Below, piece by piece: positions 1 through 6,688 of a stretch of 7,000 bases of DNA (position 1 is its first letter; the number at the start of each line of letters is the position of its first letter). Source of the stretch: Candidatus Hydrogenedentota bacterium (GTDB lineage: Bacteria; Hydrogenedentota; Hydrogenedentia; Hydrogenedentales; SLHB01); contig JAFGTL010000740.1 in NCBI GenBank assembly GCA_016934125.1, positions 1 to 7,000 on the forward strand, written 5' to 3'. A model generated the notes under the pieces. The model saw only the letters and a program-made list of their open reading frames with translations, did no database searches and was not told where the DNA came from. A program made the position numbers and the translations under genes.

Positions 1-35
1 CTTCCAACGGAGCTCTCCTTTCGAAAAGCCCCTAG

Positions 36-90
36 TGTGACATTTCTAACGAGTCCAACATGTGACATTATCAAAGAGTCGCGACATACC
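36..90. repeat. Degenerate direct repeat of TGTGACATT units, possible IS end
   Basis: The nonamer TGTGACATT occurs at 36-44 and again at 61-69. The similarity continues to the right, so that 36-55 and 61-80 match at 16 of 20 positions, both ending in GAGTC, with a 25-bp period. A weaker third copy (CGCGACATA) lies at 80-88. The stretch is more AT-rich than the rest of the window and lies outside any gene. Repeated TGTGACATT-like motifs remind me of the terminal transposase-binding repeats of IS481-like DDE elements, so this may be one end of an element lying to the left or a remnant of one. No transposase reading frame is visible here, so the identity is inferred. The repeat itself is directly seen. 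Confidence 0.5.
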
Positions 91-107
91 CTTTCGGCGC
101 CAAGGGT
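88..107 (-). terminator. Hairpin after the nagA-GNAT operon, weak terminator candidate
   Basis: ACCCTT at 88-93 pairs perfectly with AAGGGT at 102-107 around an 8-base loop containing the palindrome GGCGCC. It begins 33 bases beyond the stop codon of the acetyltransferase gene, a reasonable place for the operon to end. There is no run of U after the stem on the minus strand, so it is not a textbook intrinsic terminator. It could be only an mRNA 3'-end stabiliser or chance. Confidence 0.3.
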
Positions 108-140
108 TCCCGCCCGCCCGCGCGGGTGCCTCGAGCGCGC

Positions 141-665
141 TTACCAGGGCGGGCCGCAGAGATCGATGAGGCCCTCGGGCCAATCCCGCGCCGTGCACGG
201 CAGCACCATCACCGCCTCGTGCCAGGTTTCCATCCCCGTGGACTGGGCAAACACCATCGGGCCCGGCACAACCTGCCAGCCCAACCGCGCGTACATCGGC
301 ACCAGCGTCTCGGAGCACAGCAGAAACCCGAAATCGGCCAGCAACTCGTCGCGCATGAACTCGGCCGCCCTGCACATGGCCGCCGAGGCCAGGCCGCGCC
401 CCTGCCATTCCGGGGGCGTCATCACGCTCCCGATGCCGGCCAGCTTCACCTCGGCCCCGCCGGCCAGCGCTACGCGCTCACAGATGGCCAGGTGGCTGGC
501 CAGCGCGCCCGTGCACCACACCAGAATGCGCCAGTCGGGATCCGCCCACTCGTGCTCGAGTTCGGCCGCCCCGAACAACCGTTGCGTCCAGTCGTTGATC
601 AGCGCCCGTTCTTCCTCGGACAAGCTGCCGGCCTTGCGCACCTCCACGTGATTCTCAGAAGCCAT
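141..665 (-). CDS. GNAT-family N-acetyltransferase (AAC(2')/NodA-like subgroup)
   Basis: A cytosolic acetyl-CoA-dependent acyltransferase of 174 residues; its substrate is unknown. The acetyl-CoA loop (GNAT motif A) is seen as Q88-G-R-G-L-A93 following a beta strand with GIGSVMTPPEW. The second conserved block is LLCSETLVPMYARLGW at about 115-130, where the YARLGW part is typical of GNAT motif B. The C-terminal WPEGLIDLCGPPW resembles the end of AAC(2')/NodA-like GNAT proteins, which acylate amino groups of aminosugars. That resemblance is not evidence for antibiotic resistance. I chose the ATG at 665 because GAGGGGGG lies just upstream of it; a TTG ten codons earlier lacks such a site. The start overlaps the last 11 bp of nagA in another frame, so the two genes are almost certainly translated from one mRNA. 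An acylated amino-sugar substrate would fit the nagA neighbour but is only inferred. Confidence 0.88.
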   Translation of the reverse strand: MASENHVEVRKAGSLSEEERALINDWTQRLFGAAELEHEWADPDWRILVWCTGALASHLAICERVALAGGAEVKLAGIGSVMTPPEWQGRGLASAAMCRAAEFMRDELLADFGFLLCSETLVPMYARLGWQVVPGPMVFAQSTGMETWHEAVMVLPCTARDWPEGLIDLCGPPW

Positions 666-1833
666 GACTTCCCCCCTCGCCGCCCGTTCCGCCAACGCCG
701 TTCAGCCGCCTGCCGAGATCGGCGCGCGGCTGATATGAGCAGTCCAGCACGCAGAACAGCGCCCGCCGCCCCGCCTCAACGCTGCCGTAGTCGTCGTCAA
801 CGCCGAGCACGCGGGCGGGCGTCAGCGCGGCGGCCCGGGCCGCATCCACGGGCCCGCAGCCCGCAAACGCCATGAAGTTGCACGCGGCCCGCGCCATGGT
901 GAGCGTGCTGCCTACGAGGCCGCCCGCCTCGTTACGCCCGACGCCGTCGGCGATGTGGAACCTCACGAGGCCCGTGTCGATCGCCGTGCCCTCCTCCGCG
1001 ATCCGGCCGCCGAGGATCGAGTCCGTGATCAGGGCGATGCCGTCGGCCCCTTTGGCCCGATACAGGAGCCGCACCAGAACCGGATCGACGTGCGTCCCAT
1101 CGCAGATCAACTCGCACACGAGTCGATCCGACGCCAGGCCCATCAGATCGACTGTCACGTCGAGCACGCCGGGCTCTTTGTACCGCATGATGCTGCCCGT
1201 GTTGAACGTGTGGCACACCGTGCACACGCCCGCGTCGAGCGCCGCCAACAGCGTATCCCGTTCGGCGGCCGAGTGCCCCATGGACACGCGCAGGCCGCGC
1301 CGGCGGCATTCCCGGATCGCCTCGATCCCGCCGGGGATCTCCGGCGAGATGTTGAGGTAGCGGGCCCAACCGCCGCAGGCCTCCAGCAACGGGGCGAGGG
1401 GGAAGGCCTCCGGATCCGTAATCGCCTCCGGCTCGAATCCGCCGCGCGCCGCCGGGGCCACGTACGGCCCTTCGAGATGGATGCCCAGACACCCGCGATC
1501 CGGCCCGATCGCATCCAGCGAGGCACTCAACGCGTGCAGCCTGTCGAGCGTTTCCGCCACGGGCGCGTTGGCCGGGGCGAACAGAAAACCCGCCGTGCCC
1601 TGGCTCCTGACCTCGTCGCAGAGGGCCGCGAGCCGAGCCGGATCCACCCCATCTTCGCGCGTCGGGTGGGTGTGGATGTCGATCAGGCCGGGCAGCAGAT
1701 AGCACCCCTCCAGATCGATGTCCCCGGAGTCGCACGACTCCAGAACGCGCGCGATCCGGCCATCCACAACGTCCACGCCTCCCCCGGGAAGCACGCGCTC
1801 GCGCGTGACTACCTGGGCATTCCAGATCCGCAT
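655..1833 (-). CDS. nagA: N-acetylglucosamine-6-phosphate deacetylase (divergent NagA)
   Basis: An amidohydrolase of 392 residues that would remove acetate from N-acetylglucosamine 6-phosphate to give glucosamine 6-phosphate, in amino-sugar catabolism and cell-wall recycling in the cytosol. All expected landmarks are present: H54-T-H56 in GLIDIHTHP, metal ligand E121 in HLEGPY, H187 in GHSAAERD, H208 in CHTFN, H248 in ICDGTHVD, catalytic D271 in ITDSI, and the GSTLTM substrate loop at 309-313. The length is close to the family norm of about 380. It is divergent at the substrate loop, which reads HTFNTGS where HLFNAM or similar is usual, and it ends in a Gly-rich tail (380-392). The ATG at 1833 is preceded by GGAGGGAA at good spacing. 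It is the first gene of a two-gene operon with the acetyltransferase. A related amidohydrolase with another N-acetylated substrate cannot be excluded. Confidence 0.9.
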   Translation of the reverse strand: MRIWNAQVVTRERVLPGGGVDVVDGRIARVLESCDSGDIDLEGCYLLPGLIDIHTHPTREDGVDPARLAALCDEVRSQGTAGFLFAPANAPVAETLDRLHALSASLDAIGPDRGCLGIHLEGPYVAPAARGGFEPEAITDPEAFPLAPLLEACGGWARYLNISPEIPGGIEAIRECRRRGLRVSMGHSAAERDTLLAALDAGVCTVCHTFNTGSIMRYKEPGVLDVTVDLMGLASDRLVCELICDGTHVDPVLVRLLYRAKGADGIALITDSILGGRIAEEGTAIDTGLVRFHIADGVGRNEAGGLVGSTLTMARAACNFMAFAGCGPVDAARAAALTPARVLGVDDDYGSVEAGRRALFCVLDCSYQPRADLGRRLNGVGGTGGEGGSHGF

Positions 1834-1882
1834 GTGCTATTCCCTCCAGCCCCTGTCGGACGGGCATGACGCCCCCGCAAAG

Positions 1883-1911
1883 AGGATAGCGGGCCGCCCG
1901 GGGCGGCGCAA
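1883..1911 (-). promoter_or_regulatory. Candidate nagA promoter with palindrome in the spacer
   Basis: On the minus strand, TTGCGC (1911-1906) and TATCCT (1888-1883) are separated by exactly 17 bp. Each matches the sigma-70 consensus at 4 of 6 positions, and they lie about 50-78 bp upstream of the nagA ATG. The spacer overlaps a perfect GC palindrome, GCCGCCC-G-GGGCGGC at 1893-1907, which could be an operator or simply GC-rich chance. Housekeeping promoter consensus is poorly known in many phyla, so this is a suggestion. Confidence 0.38.
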
Positions 1912-2118
1912 GCCGCTCAGACCACACGGGCCTGCGTCACATTGTGGGGTTTTCGCGCTGGAAACAGAGGGAATGCGGGCGTTCCCCTTGCTAAGCCGTG
2001 CGCGCCATGGTTGCTGGCGAACACGGCGATTGTAAAGGTTCCCACAAAAGCGCCCGAAGATCTGGCGCAAATCCCTGAAACCCCAATCCATGACGCAGGC
2101 CCTCTGGGGACGTTCTGG

Positions 2119-2148
2119 GTGACGGCGGCGGGCAGGGTGGAGTACACT
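2119..2148 (+). promoter_or_regulatory. Weak candidate promoter for the SMP-30/exonuclease operon
   Basis: GTGACG (2119-2124) and TACACT (2143-2148), each 4 of 6 to the sigma-70 consensus, are separated by 18 bp and end 63 bp before the ATG at 2212. This is the best match I could find by eye in front of the gene; it is weak and unsupported by other signals. Confidence 0.25.
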
Positions 2149-2211
2149 ACCGAGGCAGGCGCCGTGCGATGCGGGGCCCCACAACCTGGGACGCGACGCA
2201 GGAGAATGGGC

Positions 2212-3069
2212 ATGGAACCGGAACTGATTGCGGATTACGGCTGTGTGACGGGCGAGGGGCCGCTCTGGCATCCCGACGAACAACGGTTGTACTGGGTGGA
2301 CATCCCGACGGGGCGGCTGTTCCGATACGATCCGGCAAAGAACACCCATGAACAACTCTTCGAGGGGGAAGCCCTCGGCGGATTCACGATCCAGGCGGAT
2401 GGCGCGCTCCTCCTGTTCATGGCGCGGGGCGCGATCAAGACATGGCGCGACGGCCGGTTCTCGACAGTCGTCGAGGAGATCCCCGACGAGCGCGAGTCCC
2501 GGTTTAACGATGTCATCGCCGATCCGAAGGGCCGGGTGTACTGCGGCACCATGCCCGCCAAAGGCCGCTTGGGCCGCCTCTACCGCCTGGATCCGGACGG
2601 ATCGCTCACGAAGCTGCTCGACGGCATCGGATGCTCCAACGGCCTCGGATTCACCCCGGATCGCAAGCACCTCTACTACACGGACTCGCCGAAGCGCGAG
2701 ATCTACCTCTTCGACTACAACGAGGCCGACGGGGCCATCGCGAACCAGCGCGTCTTCGTCAAACTGCCCGACGATGGCGGCGTGCCCGACGGCATGACGG
2801 TGGATGCGGCGGGCTACGTGTGGTCGGCCATCTGGGATGGCGGCTGCCTGATCCGCTTCGCGCCCGATGCCACCGAGGAACGCCGCGTGTCCTTCCCCGC
2901 CAAGAAGGTGTCCTGCGTCACCTTCGGCGGCCCCAACTATGAGGACATGTACGTCACCACCGCCGGCGGGAAGGATAAGGAAAGCGAAGGGCCCGGCGCC
3001 GGCGCCCTGTTCCGGATCAACCTGGGCATCAAGGGCGTCAGCGAGTTCCGCTCGCGGATCGGGCTGTAG
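2212..3069 (+). CDS. SMP-30/gluconolactonase/regucalcin-like family hydrolase
   Basis: A 285-residue six-bladed beta-propeller enzyme, close in length to human regucalcin (299). Family members hydrolyse sugar lactones or related esters using one divalent metal. The expected metal ligands are visible: E15 in TGEGPLW, N143 in GCSNGLGF and D194 in VPDGMTVD. R97 and N99 in the RFND motif correspond to substrate-contact residues of the family. Other signature strings are YWVDI, YYTDS and YVWSAIWDGG. No signal peptide is seen, so it should be cytosolic. I place the start at the ATG at 2212 because GGAG at 2201-2204 is 7 bases before it; the ATG at 2206 is too close to that site, and the open frame further upstream runs through the promoter region with unrelated sequence. 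The likely role is sugar-acid metabolism, with the substrate (gluconolactone or another lactone) unknown. The next gene follows 24 bp downstream. Confidence 0.9.
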   Translation: MEPELIADYGCVTGEGPLWHPDEQRLYWVDIPTGRLFRYDPAKNTHEQLFEGEALGGFTIQADGALLLFMARGAIKTWRDGRFSTVVEEIPDERESRFNDVIADPKGRVYCGTMPAKGRLGRLYRLDPDGSLTKLLDGIGCSNGLGFTPDRKHLYYTDSPKREIYLFDYNEADGAIANQRVFVKLPDDGGVPDGMTVDAAGYVWSAIWDGGCLIRFAPDATEERRVSFPAKKVSCVTFGGPNYEDMYVTTAGGKDKESEGPGAGALFRINLGIKGVSEFRSRIGL

Positions 3070-3093
3070 CGAACCGGGCCGAATGAGGGCGTC

Positions 3094-4377
3094 ATGTCGG
3101 ACATGAAGGACAAGCTCCGTGCCCTGGCCTCCCAAGACGGCCTCATGATGGGCGCCGAGTGGCGGCAGAAGCTCCAGCGACTCGAACGGCAGCGGGCCGA
3201 GGGCCGGTTCGAGATCGACAAGATCGTCCCCGGCGAAGTCCTAGGCGGCACCGGGAGCGGCTTCTATCTCGTCCGCGAGGACTTCCCGCTCGACACACGC
3301 CACGGCGCCGTGACGCTCGGCGCGGCCCTCGAGGCGGCGCCGGAGCATATCGCCCTGTCCGCCTGCGACGACGAACTCGAGGCCTTCGAGCCCGGCTCGG
3401 CCCTCTTCATCGACGCGGAAACCACGGGCCTCGCCGGCGGCACCGGCACGGTGGCCTTCCTCATCGGCGTCGGCTACTTCGTGGGCGACGCCTTCCGGCT
3501 CGAGCAGTGCTTCATGCGGGACTTCGACGACGAGGAGCCCATGCTCGAGTATCTCAACAGCCTGTTTCAGGGCCGCGACGCCGTGGTGAGCTACAACGGG
3601 AAATCCTTCGATCTGCCCCTGCTGCGGACGCGCTTCATCCAGAACCGCATTCCCTTCCGCCTCGACAGCGCCATGCATTTCGACCTCGTGCACGCGGCGC
3701 GCCGGTTCTGGCGCCGCCGGCTCCAGGACTGCACCCTCGGCAACGTCGAGCGGGCCATTCTCGGCCTGAAACGGCACGGCGACGTGCCCAGCAGCGAAAT
3801 CCCGCAGATGTACTTCGACTACCTGCGCACGCGCGATGCCCGCCCCTTGGCTGGGGTGTTCTATCACCACAAGACGGACATCCTCTCCCTCGTGGCGCTG
3901 GCCGCGTGGCTGGCGCGCTGCCTCAGCGTGCCCGACGGCGAGGGGTTCGAGCACAGCCAGGACAAGCTTTGCCTGGTGCGCGTGCACTTCATGCGGAAGG
4001 AATACGAGGCCGTGGTTCGCCACGGGCAGCGACTGCTCGAGGCCGAAGCGGAGAGCGAAGTGCGGCGCGAGTGCCTCGAATTCCTCGGATTCGCCCACAA
4101 ACGCCTCCACGGCTGGCAGGAGATGGAGGACACGTGGGCCCTGCTCCTTCAGGAATCGCCCATGAACCTCGTGGCCCGGCTTGAACTCGCCAAGCACCAC
4201 GAACACCGCACGCGAAACCTCATCGAGGCCGAGCGCATCTGCGCCGAAGTCGTCCAGTTCCTCGAAACGCGGGCCGCACTGGGCCGGGCAGAGCCCGGGG
4301 ACGCCGCGCTCGACATGTTCGCGAGCCGCCTCGCGCGCATCCGACAGAAGCTCGCCAAGGGCCGCGGGGACGCGTGA
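3094..4377 (+). CDS. YprB-like ribonuclease-H-fold exonuclease with helical repeat C-terminus
   Basis: A 427-residue protein. After an N-terminal region of about 100 residues containing a short basic/helical start, an RNase H-like 3'-5' exonuclease (DEDD) domain covers about 101-280. Its acidic motifs are D107-A-E109 in FIDAETTG, D173 in YNGKSFDLPLL (with N168), D197 in HFDLVH, and H258/H259 with D262 in YHHKTDILSL. This pattern matches the YprB-type family, whose members are probable DNA or RNA exonucleases of unsettled role. Residues about 285-420 are helix-rich and look like degenerate tetratricopeptide-type repeats, for example VRHGQRLLEAEAESEVRRE and the following helices; they may bind partners. 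No membrane or secretion signal is seen. GAGGG at 3085-3089 precedes the ATG at 3094; an alternative ATG at 3103 has worse spacing. Probably co-transcribed with the lactonase gene 24 bp upstream, without a clear functional link. Confidence 0.85.
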   Translation: MSDMKDKLRALASQDGLMMGAEWRQKLQRLERQRAEGRFEIDKIVPGEVLGGTGSGFYLVREDFPLDTRHGAVTLGAALEAAPEHIALSACDDELEAFEPGSALFIDAETTGLAGGTGTVAFLIGVGYFVGDAFRLEQCFMRDFDDEEPMLEYLNSLFQGRDAVVSYNGKSFDLPLLRTRFIQNRIPFRLDSAMHFDLVHAARRFWRRRLQDCTLGNVERAILGLKRHGDVPSSEIPQMYFDYLRTRDARPLAGVFYHHKTDILSLVALAAWLARCLSVPDGEGFEHSQDKLCLVRVHFMRKEYEAVVRHGQRLLEAEAESEVRRECLEFLGFAHKRLHGWQEMEDTWALLLQESPMNLVARLELAKHHEHRTRNLIEAERICAEVVQFLETRAALGRAEPGDAALDMFASRLARIRQKLAKGRGDA

Positions 4378-4441
4378 GCCCCGCACGCGCAACGGCAGCT
4401 TCGGCCGATGCAACACCATCCGCAGCCGGTTCCGCCCGCCT

Positions 4442-5515
4442 CTACTCCGGTTGGAGCTGAAGGATGTCGTAGATACTCGAGTCCAGCCCGATGATGAACT
4501 CGCTGCCGGGCGGCGTCGACTCCTCGATGACCTCGAGCGATCGCATGAAACGATACAACTCCGGATTCGAGTTGAAGGCCTCCGCAATGATGTGGATCGC
4601 CTGGGCGTCGCCCTCGCCGCGCAGCATCCGGGCATCCCGCTCGGCATTGGCCATGATGATCTGGACTTCCTTGTCCGTCTGGCCGCGGATGATGCTGGCC
4701 TCCTTGTTCCCCTCGCTGCGGTAGGATTTCGAGATCCGCGAGCGCTCCGCCTGCATTCGCCCGAACACCGCCTCGAGGTTCTCCTGCACGAGATCGGCCC
4801 GCTTGATGCGCACATCGATGAGGCGGATGCCGAACTCCTCGGCTGACACCGCCGCCCGATCGGTGACGCTTTGCATGATCTCCTCGCGGCCCCGCTCCAC
4901 GGTTTCGTACATCGGATTATCGCTCTGCGCGTCCTCGCCCTCTCCTTCCGCCTGGCCCACCCGATCGCGGAAGCGGTTTGTCGTGCGGATCACCTCGATG
5001 AGCGAGTTCTTGCCGAGTTCCTCACGCATGTACGAGTAGATGATATCGTCCAGGCGATCGCGCGCATTGCGCTCGTTCTGCACCGTGACGCGATAGAGGA
5101 GCGGATTCACAATGCGCCACCGGGCGTAGTTGTCCACGTAGAGCTTCTTCTTGTCCGCGAGAACGATTTCCCGCGGTTCTGCGTCGTATTCGAGGACGAC
5201 CCCCGGCAGGAGTTGCACATCGTCGATGATGGGCAGCTTGAAGTAGAGGCCCGCCCCGCGCCGCACGCGGATGCCCTTGGCGTCCAGTTCGAGTTCAGAG
5301 GACTCGACGCGCTGGGCCGCGGCCAGGATGCCCTGTTTCACCTCGGCGAATTCCTCATCGCTGAGATCGCCCGTGATCACCGCCACGGGCCGGTTCAGGC
5401 GCGTCACCACGGCCTGGCTCCGCTCGTCGACGACGAACGTGCACCCGAGGAACACAAAGACAAGCACGATCACGGTGACAAGAAACACCACGGCGATGAC
5501 GTTCTTGGCGTTCAT
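4442..5515 (-). CDS. hflC: HflC, SPFH/band-7 protease modulator subunit
   Basis: A 357-residue membrane protein that pairs with HflK; the complex surrounds FtsH in the inner membrane and limits its proteolysis of membrane substrates. One transmembrane helix is seen at about 5-24, then the SPFH domain (about 26-250, including GLYFKLPIIDDV and VDNYARWRIVNPLLY), the conserved RLIDVRIKRADL strand at 231-242, and a charged coiled coil at about 245-310 with the family motif MLRGEGDAQA. The C-terminal block ELYRFMRSLEVIEES (319-333) is typical of HflC. Compared with E. coli HflC as I recall it (334 residues), residues about 44-85 form an extra, partly helical acidic stretch before the GLYFK motif, while the mid-domain insertion found in E. 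coli is short here (about 188-205). The ATG at 5515 is preceded by GGGAGGG at 8-nt spacing and overlaps the hflK stop by ATGA. Confidence 0.94.
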   Translation of the reverse strand: MNAKNVIAVVFLVTVIVLVFVFLGCTFVVDERSQAVVTRLNRPVAVITGDLSDEEFAEVKQGILAAAQRVESSELELDAKGIRVRRGAGLYFKLPIIDDVQLLPGVVLEYDAEPREIVLADKKKLYVDNYARWRIVNPLLYRVTVQNERNARDRLDDIIYSYMREELGKNSLIEVIRTTNRFRDRVGQAEGEGEDAQSDNPMYETVERGREEIMQSVTDRAAVSAEEFGIRLIDVRIKRADLVQENLEAVFGRMQAERSRISKSYRSEGNKEASIIRGQTDKEVQIIMANAERDARMLRGEGDAQAIHIIAEAFNSNPELYRFMRSLEVIEESTPPGSEFIIGLDSSIYDILQLQPE

Positions 5516-6621
5516 CGATCGGCCCTCCCTCGGCCGCCCCGGCCCGCGGCAGGCGACTGTTCCGGGGCCCCCACCCCGCCCTGCGGGGCCCCCACCTGCG
5601 GGGCGCGTACTACGCCCGAACTCGGGCCCGTGAGGGCCTTCAGGTTCACCACGCCGGCTTCCTCATCGATCACGGTGAGCTTCACCCTTGGCAGGAACTC
5701 GTTCATGGCTTCGAGATACAGCCGCGTACGCGTGATCTCCGGGGCCGCGTCGTACTCGAGCGCAATCGCCTTGAATCGCGCCACCGCGCCCTGCGCCTCC
5801 GCGATCCGGGCCGCCTTGTAGCCCTCCGCCTCCTGGCGGAGCGCCTCGCCCTGCCCTTCCGCCTCAGGAATCTGCTCGCGCTTATAGGCCAGCGCCTCGT
5901 TGATGATCTTCTCCCGTTCCTCGCGGGCCGTGGCCACGTCCTTGAACGCCGCCGCCACCTGCTTCGGCGGCTGGACGTCCTGGAGTTTCACGGCCGTGAT
6001 CTTGATGCCCATGCCGTACTGATCGGCAAGTTCCTGCACCTTCTCCTCGATTTCCTGCTGCACCTCGAGCTTCCCCGTCGTGAGGACATCGTCGATCGGG
6101 TGATCGCCGACGGCCTGGCGCAGGGCGGCCTCGCCGATGTCGCGCAATGTCGCCTCCACGTCGTTCGGGCCGAAGTTGAACAGATAATCGCGCACATCCG
6201 CGAGCCGGATTTGATACTGAATGGCCATCGAGCAGTCCACCACATTCTCGTCGCCCGTGAGCATCTGCGCCTCTTTGAGGAGATTGCCGCTGTCCATGAA
6301 CGACACGTACGTCGCGCTCGGCCCTTGCCCGGACGAGCGGAACCCGAACTCGAGCCGCTTGATCTCGGTGACTTTCGGCGTCTCAACGCTCTCGATGGGC
6401 CACGGGAACTTGACGTGGAACCCCGGCTGCTCGCTACGCGCATACCGGCCGAACCGGAGCACCACCCCTTCCTCGTCCGGTGCCACGGTGTAGGCCGGGC
6501 CCCCGCGAATGAGCCAGATGGCGAGCAGCAACACCAGCACCGCGATGACGATCGTGCGCGGACTGATGGGGAACGGATGCTCGCCCCCCGAACGAATCAC
6601 CTCCGGTTTCCGATACGCCAT
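5512..6621 (-). CDS. hflK: HflK, SPFH/band-7 protease modulator subunit
   Basis: A 369-residue partner of HflC, first in the operon as usual. A short N-terminal segment without the long Gly-rich stretch of E. coli HflK leads into one transmembrane helix at about 22-39. The SPFH domain follows, starting at YTVAPDEEGVVLRFGRY (44-60), with PGFHVKFPWPIESV at 66-79, TGDENVVDCSMAIQYQI at 122-138, and the HflK-typical ITAVKLQDVQPPKQVAAAF at 208-226. A highly charged coiled coil spans about 228-290. The C-terminal tail (331-369) is Pro/Gly/Ala/Arg-rich and likely disordered. The ATG at 6621 is preceded by GGAGGGAGGA, a strong ribosome-binding site that directly abuts a leader hairpin. The stop codon is shared with the hflC start (ATGA), implying translational coupling. 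ftsH is not visible nearby. Confidence 0.95.
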   Translation of the reverse strand: MAYRKPEVIRSGGEHPFPISPRTIVIAVLVLLLAIWLIRGGPAYTVAPDEEGVVLRFGRYARSEQPGFHVKFPWPIESVETPKVTEIKRLEFGFRSSGQGPSATYVSFMDSGNLLKEAQMLTGDENVVDCSMAIQYQIRLADVRDYLFNFGPNDVEATLRDIGEAALRQAVGDHPIDDVLTTGKLEVQQEIEEKVQELADQYGMGIKITAVKLQDVQPPKQVAAAFKDVATAREEREKIINEALAYKREQIPEAEGQGEALRQEAEGYKAARIAEAQGAVARFKAIALEYDAAPEITRTRLYLEAMNEFLPRVKLTVIDEEAGVVNLKALTGPSSGVVRAPQVGAPQGGVGAPEQSPAAGRGGRGRADR

Positions 6622-6652
6622 GGCGTCCTCCCTCCCGCTCGAGCCCGAGCGG
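6622..6652 (-). promoter_or_regulatory. Leader hairpin abutting the hflK ribosome-binding site
   Basis: On the minus strand a perfect 7-bp stem, CCGCTCG/CGAGCGG (6652-6646 with 6641-6635), closes a GGCT loop. Its 3' arm ends right where GAGGGAGGA, the hflK ribosome-binding site, begins, four bases before the ATG is reached. A stem in this position could stack on or limit access to the site, or just keep it exposed. The pairing is directly seen; a regulatory effect is inferred. Confidence 0.45.
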
Positions 6653-6688
6653 CACTTCCGCCACCGCCCCGGACTCTGCCCTCATTGG

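Larger units (their letters stand above)
1834..2211. other. Divergent intergenic region between nagA and the SMP-30 gene
   Basis: A 378-bp gap between divergent starts. Reading frames remain open through parts of it on both strands, but none has a credible start with a ribosome-binding site or a recognisable product, so I treat it as non-coding. It holds a fair promoter candidate for nagA and a weak one for the right-hand genes (listed separately). Small inverted repeats are also present: GGGAA/TTCCC at 1969-1986 and CCACA/TGTGG at 1922-1947. Any shared regulation of the two operons would have to act here. Confidence 0.7.

Noticed and set aside
932..1927. 331-codon open frame on the minus strand in another frame of nagA
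   Set aside because: It is an Arg/Gly-rich frame-shifted reading of nagA, which itself shows all catalytic motifs without interruption.
1922..1947. CCACA/TGTGG inverted repeat as a regulator site
   Set aside because: Five-base arms with a 16-base gap are too short to distinguish from chance, and no regulator is identifiable.
1942..2211. Upstream in-frame extension of the SMP-30 protein by 90 codons from a TTG
   Set aside because: The extension lacks a ribosome-binding site, has no resemblance to the family, and would make the protein much longer than regucalcin; GGAG is well placed for the ATG at 2212.
1917..2213. Small 98-codon minus-strand frame in the divergent intergenic region
   Set aside because: No credible ribosome-binding site or recognisable product, and it would cover the promoter region of nagA.
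1837..3135. Long open frame of 432 codons on the minus strand opposite the SMP-30 gene
   Set aside because: It is the antisense of a clearly conserved lactonase-family gene; its translation shows no family signature and reflects high-GC third-codon bias.
4364..4384. GCGGGG/CCCCGC hairpin spanning the stop codon of the exonuclease gene, considered as a terminator between convergent genes
   Set aside because: Only a 6-bp stem, partly inside the coding sequence, with no T-run on either strand; in GC-rich DNA this is expected by chance.
3241..4815. Open frame of 524 codons on the minus strand opposite the exonuclease gene and overlapping the hflC end
   Set aside because: The sense strand encodes conserved DEDD motifs and HflC; the antisense product is low-complexity Arg/Ser/Glu-rich sequence.
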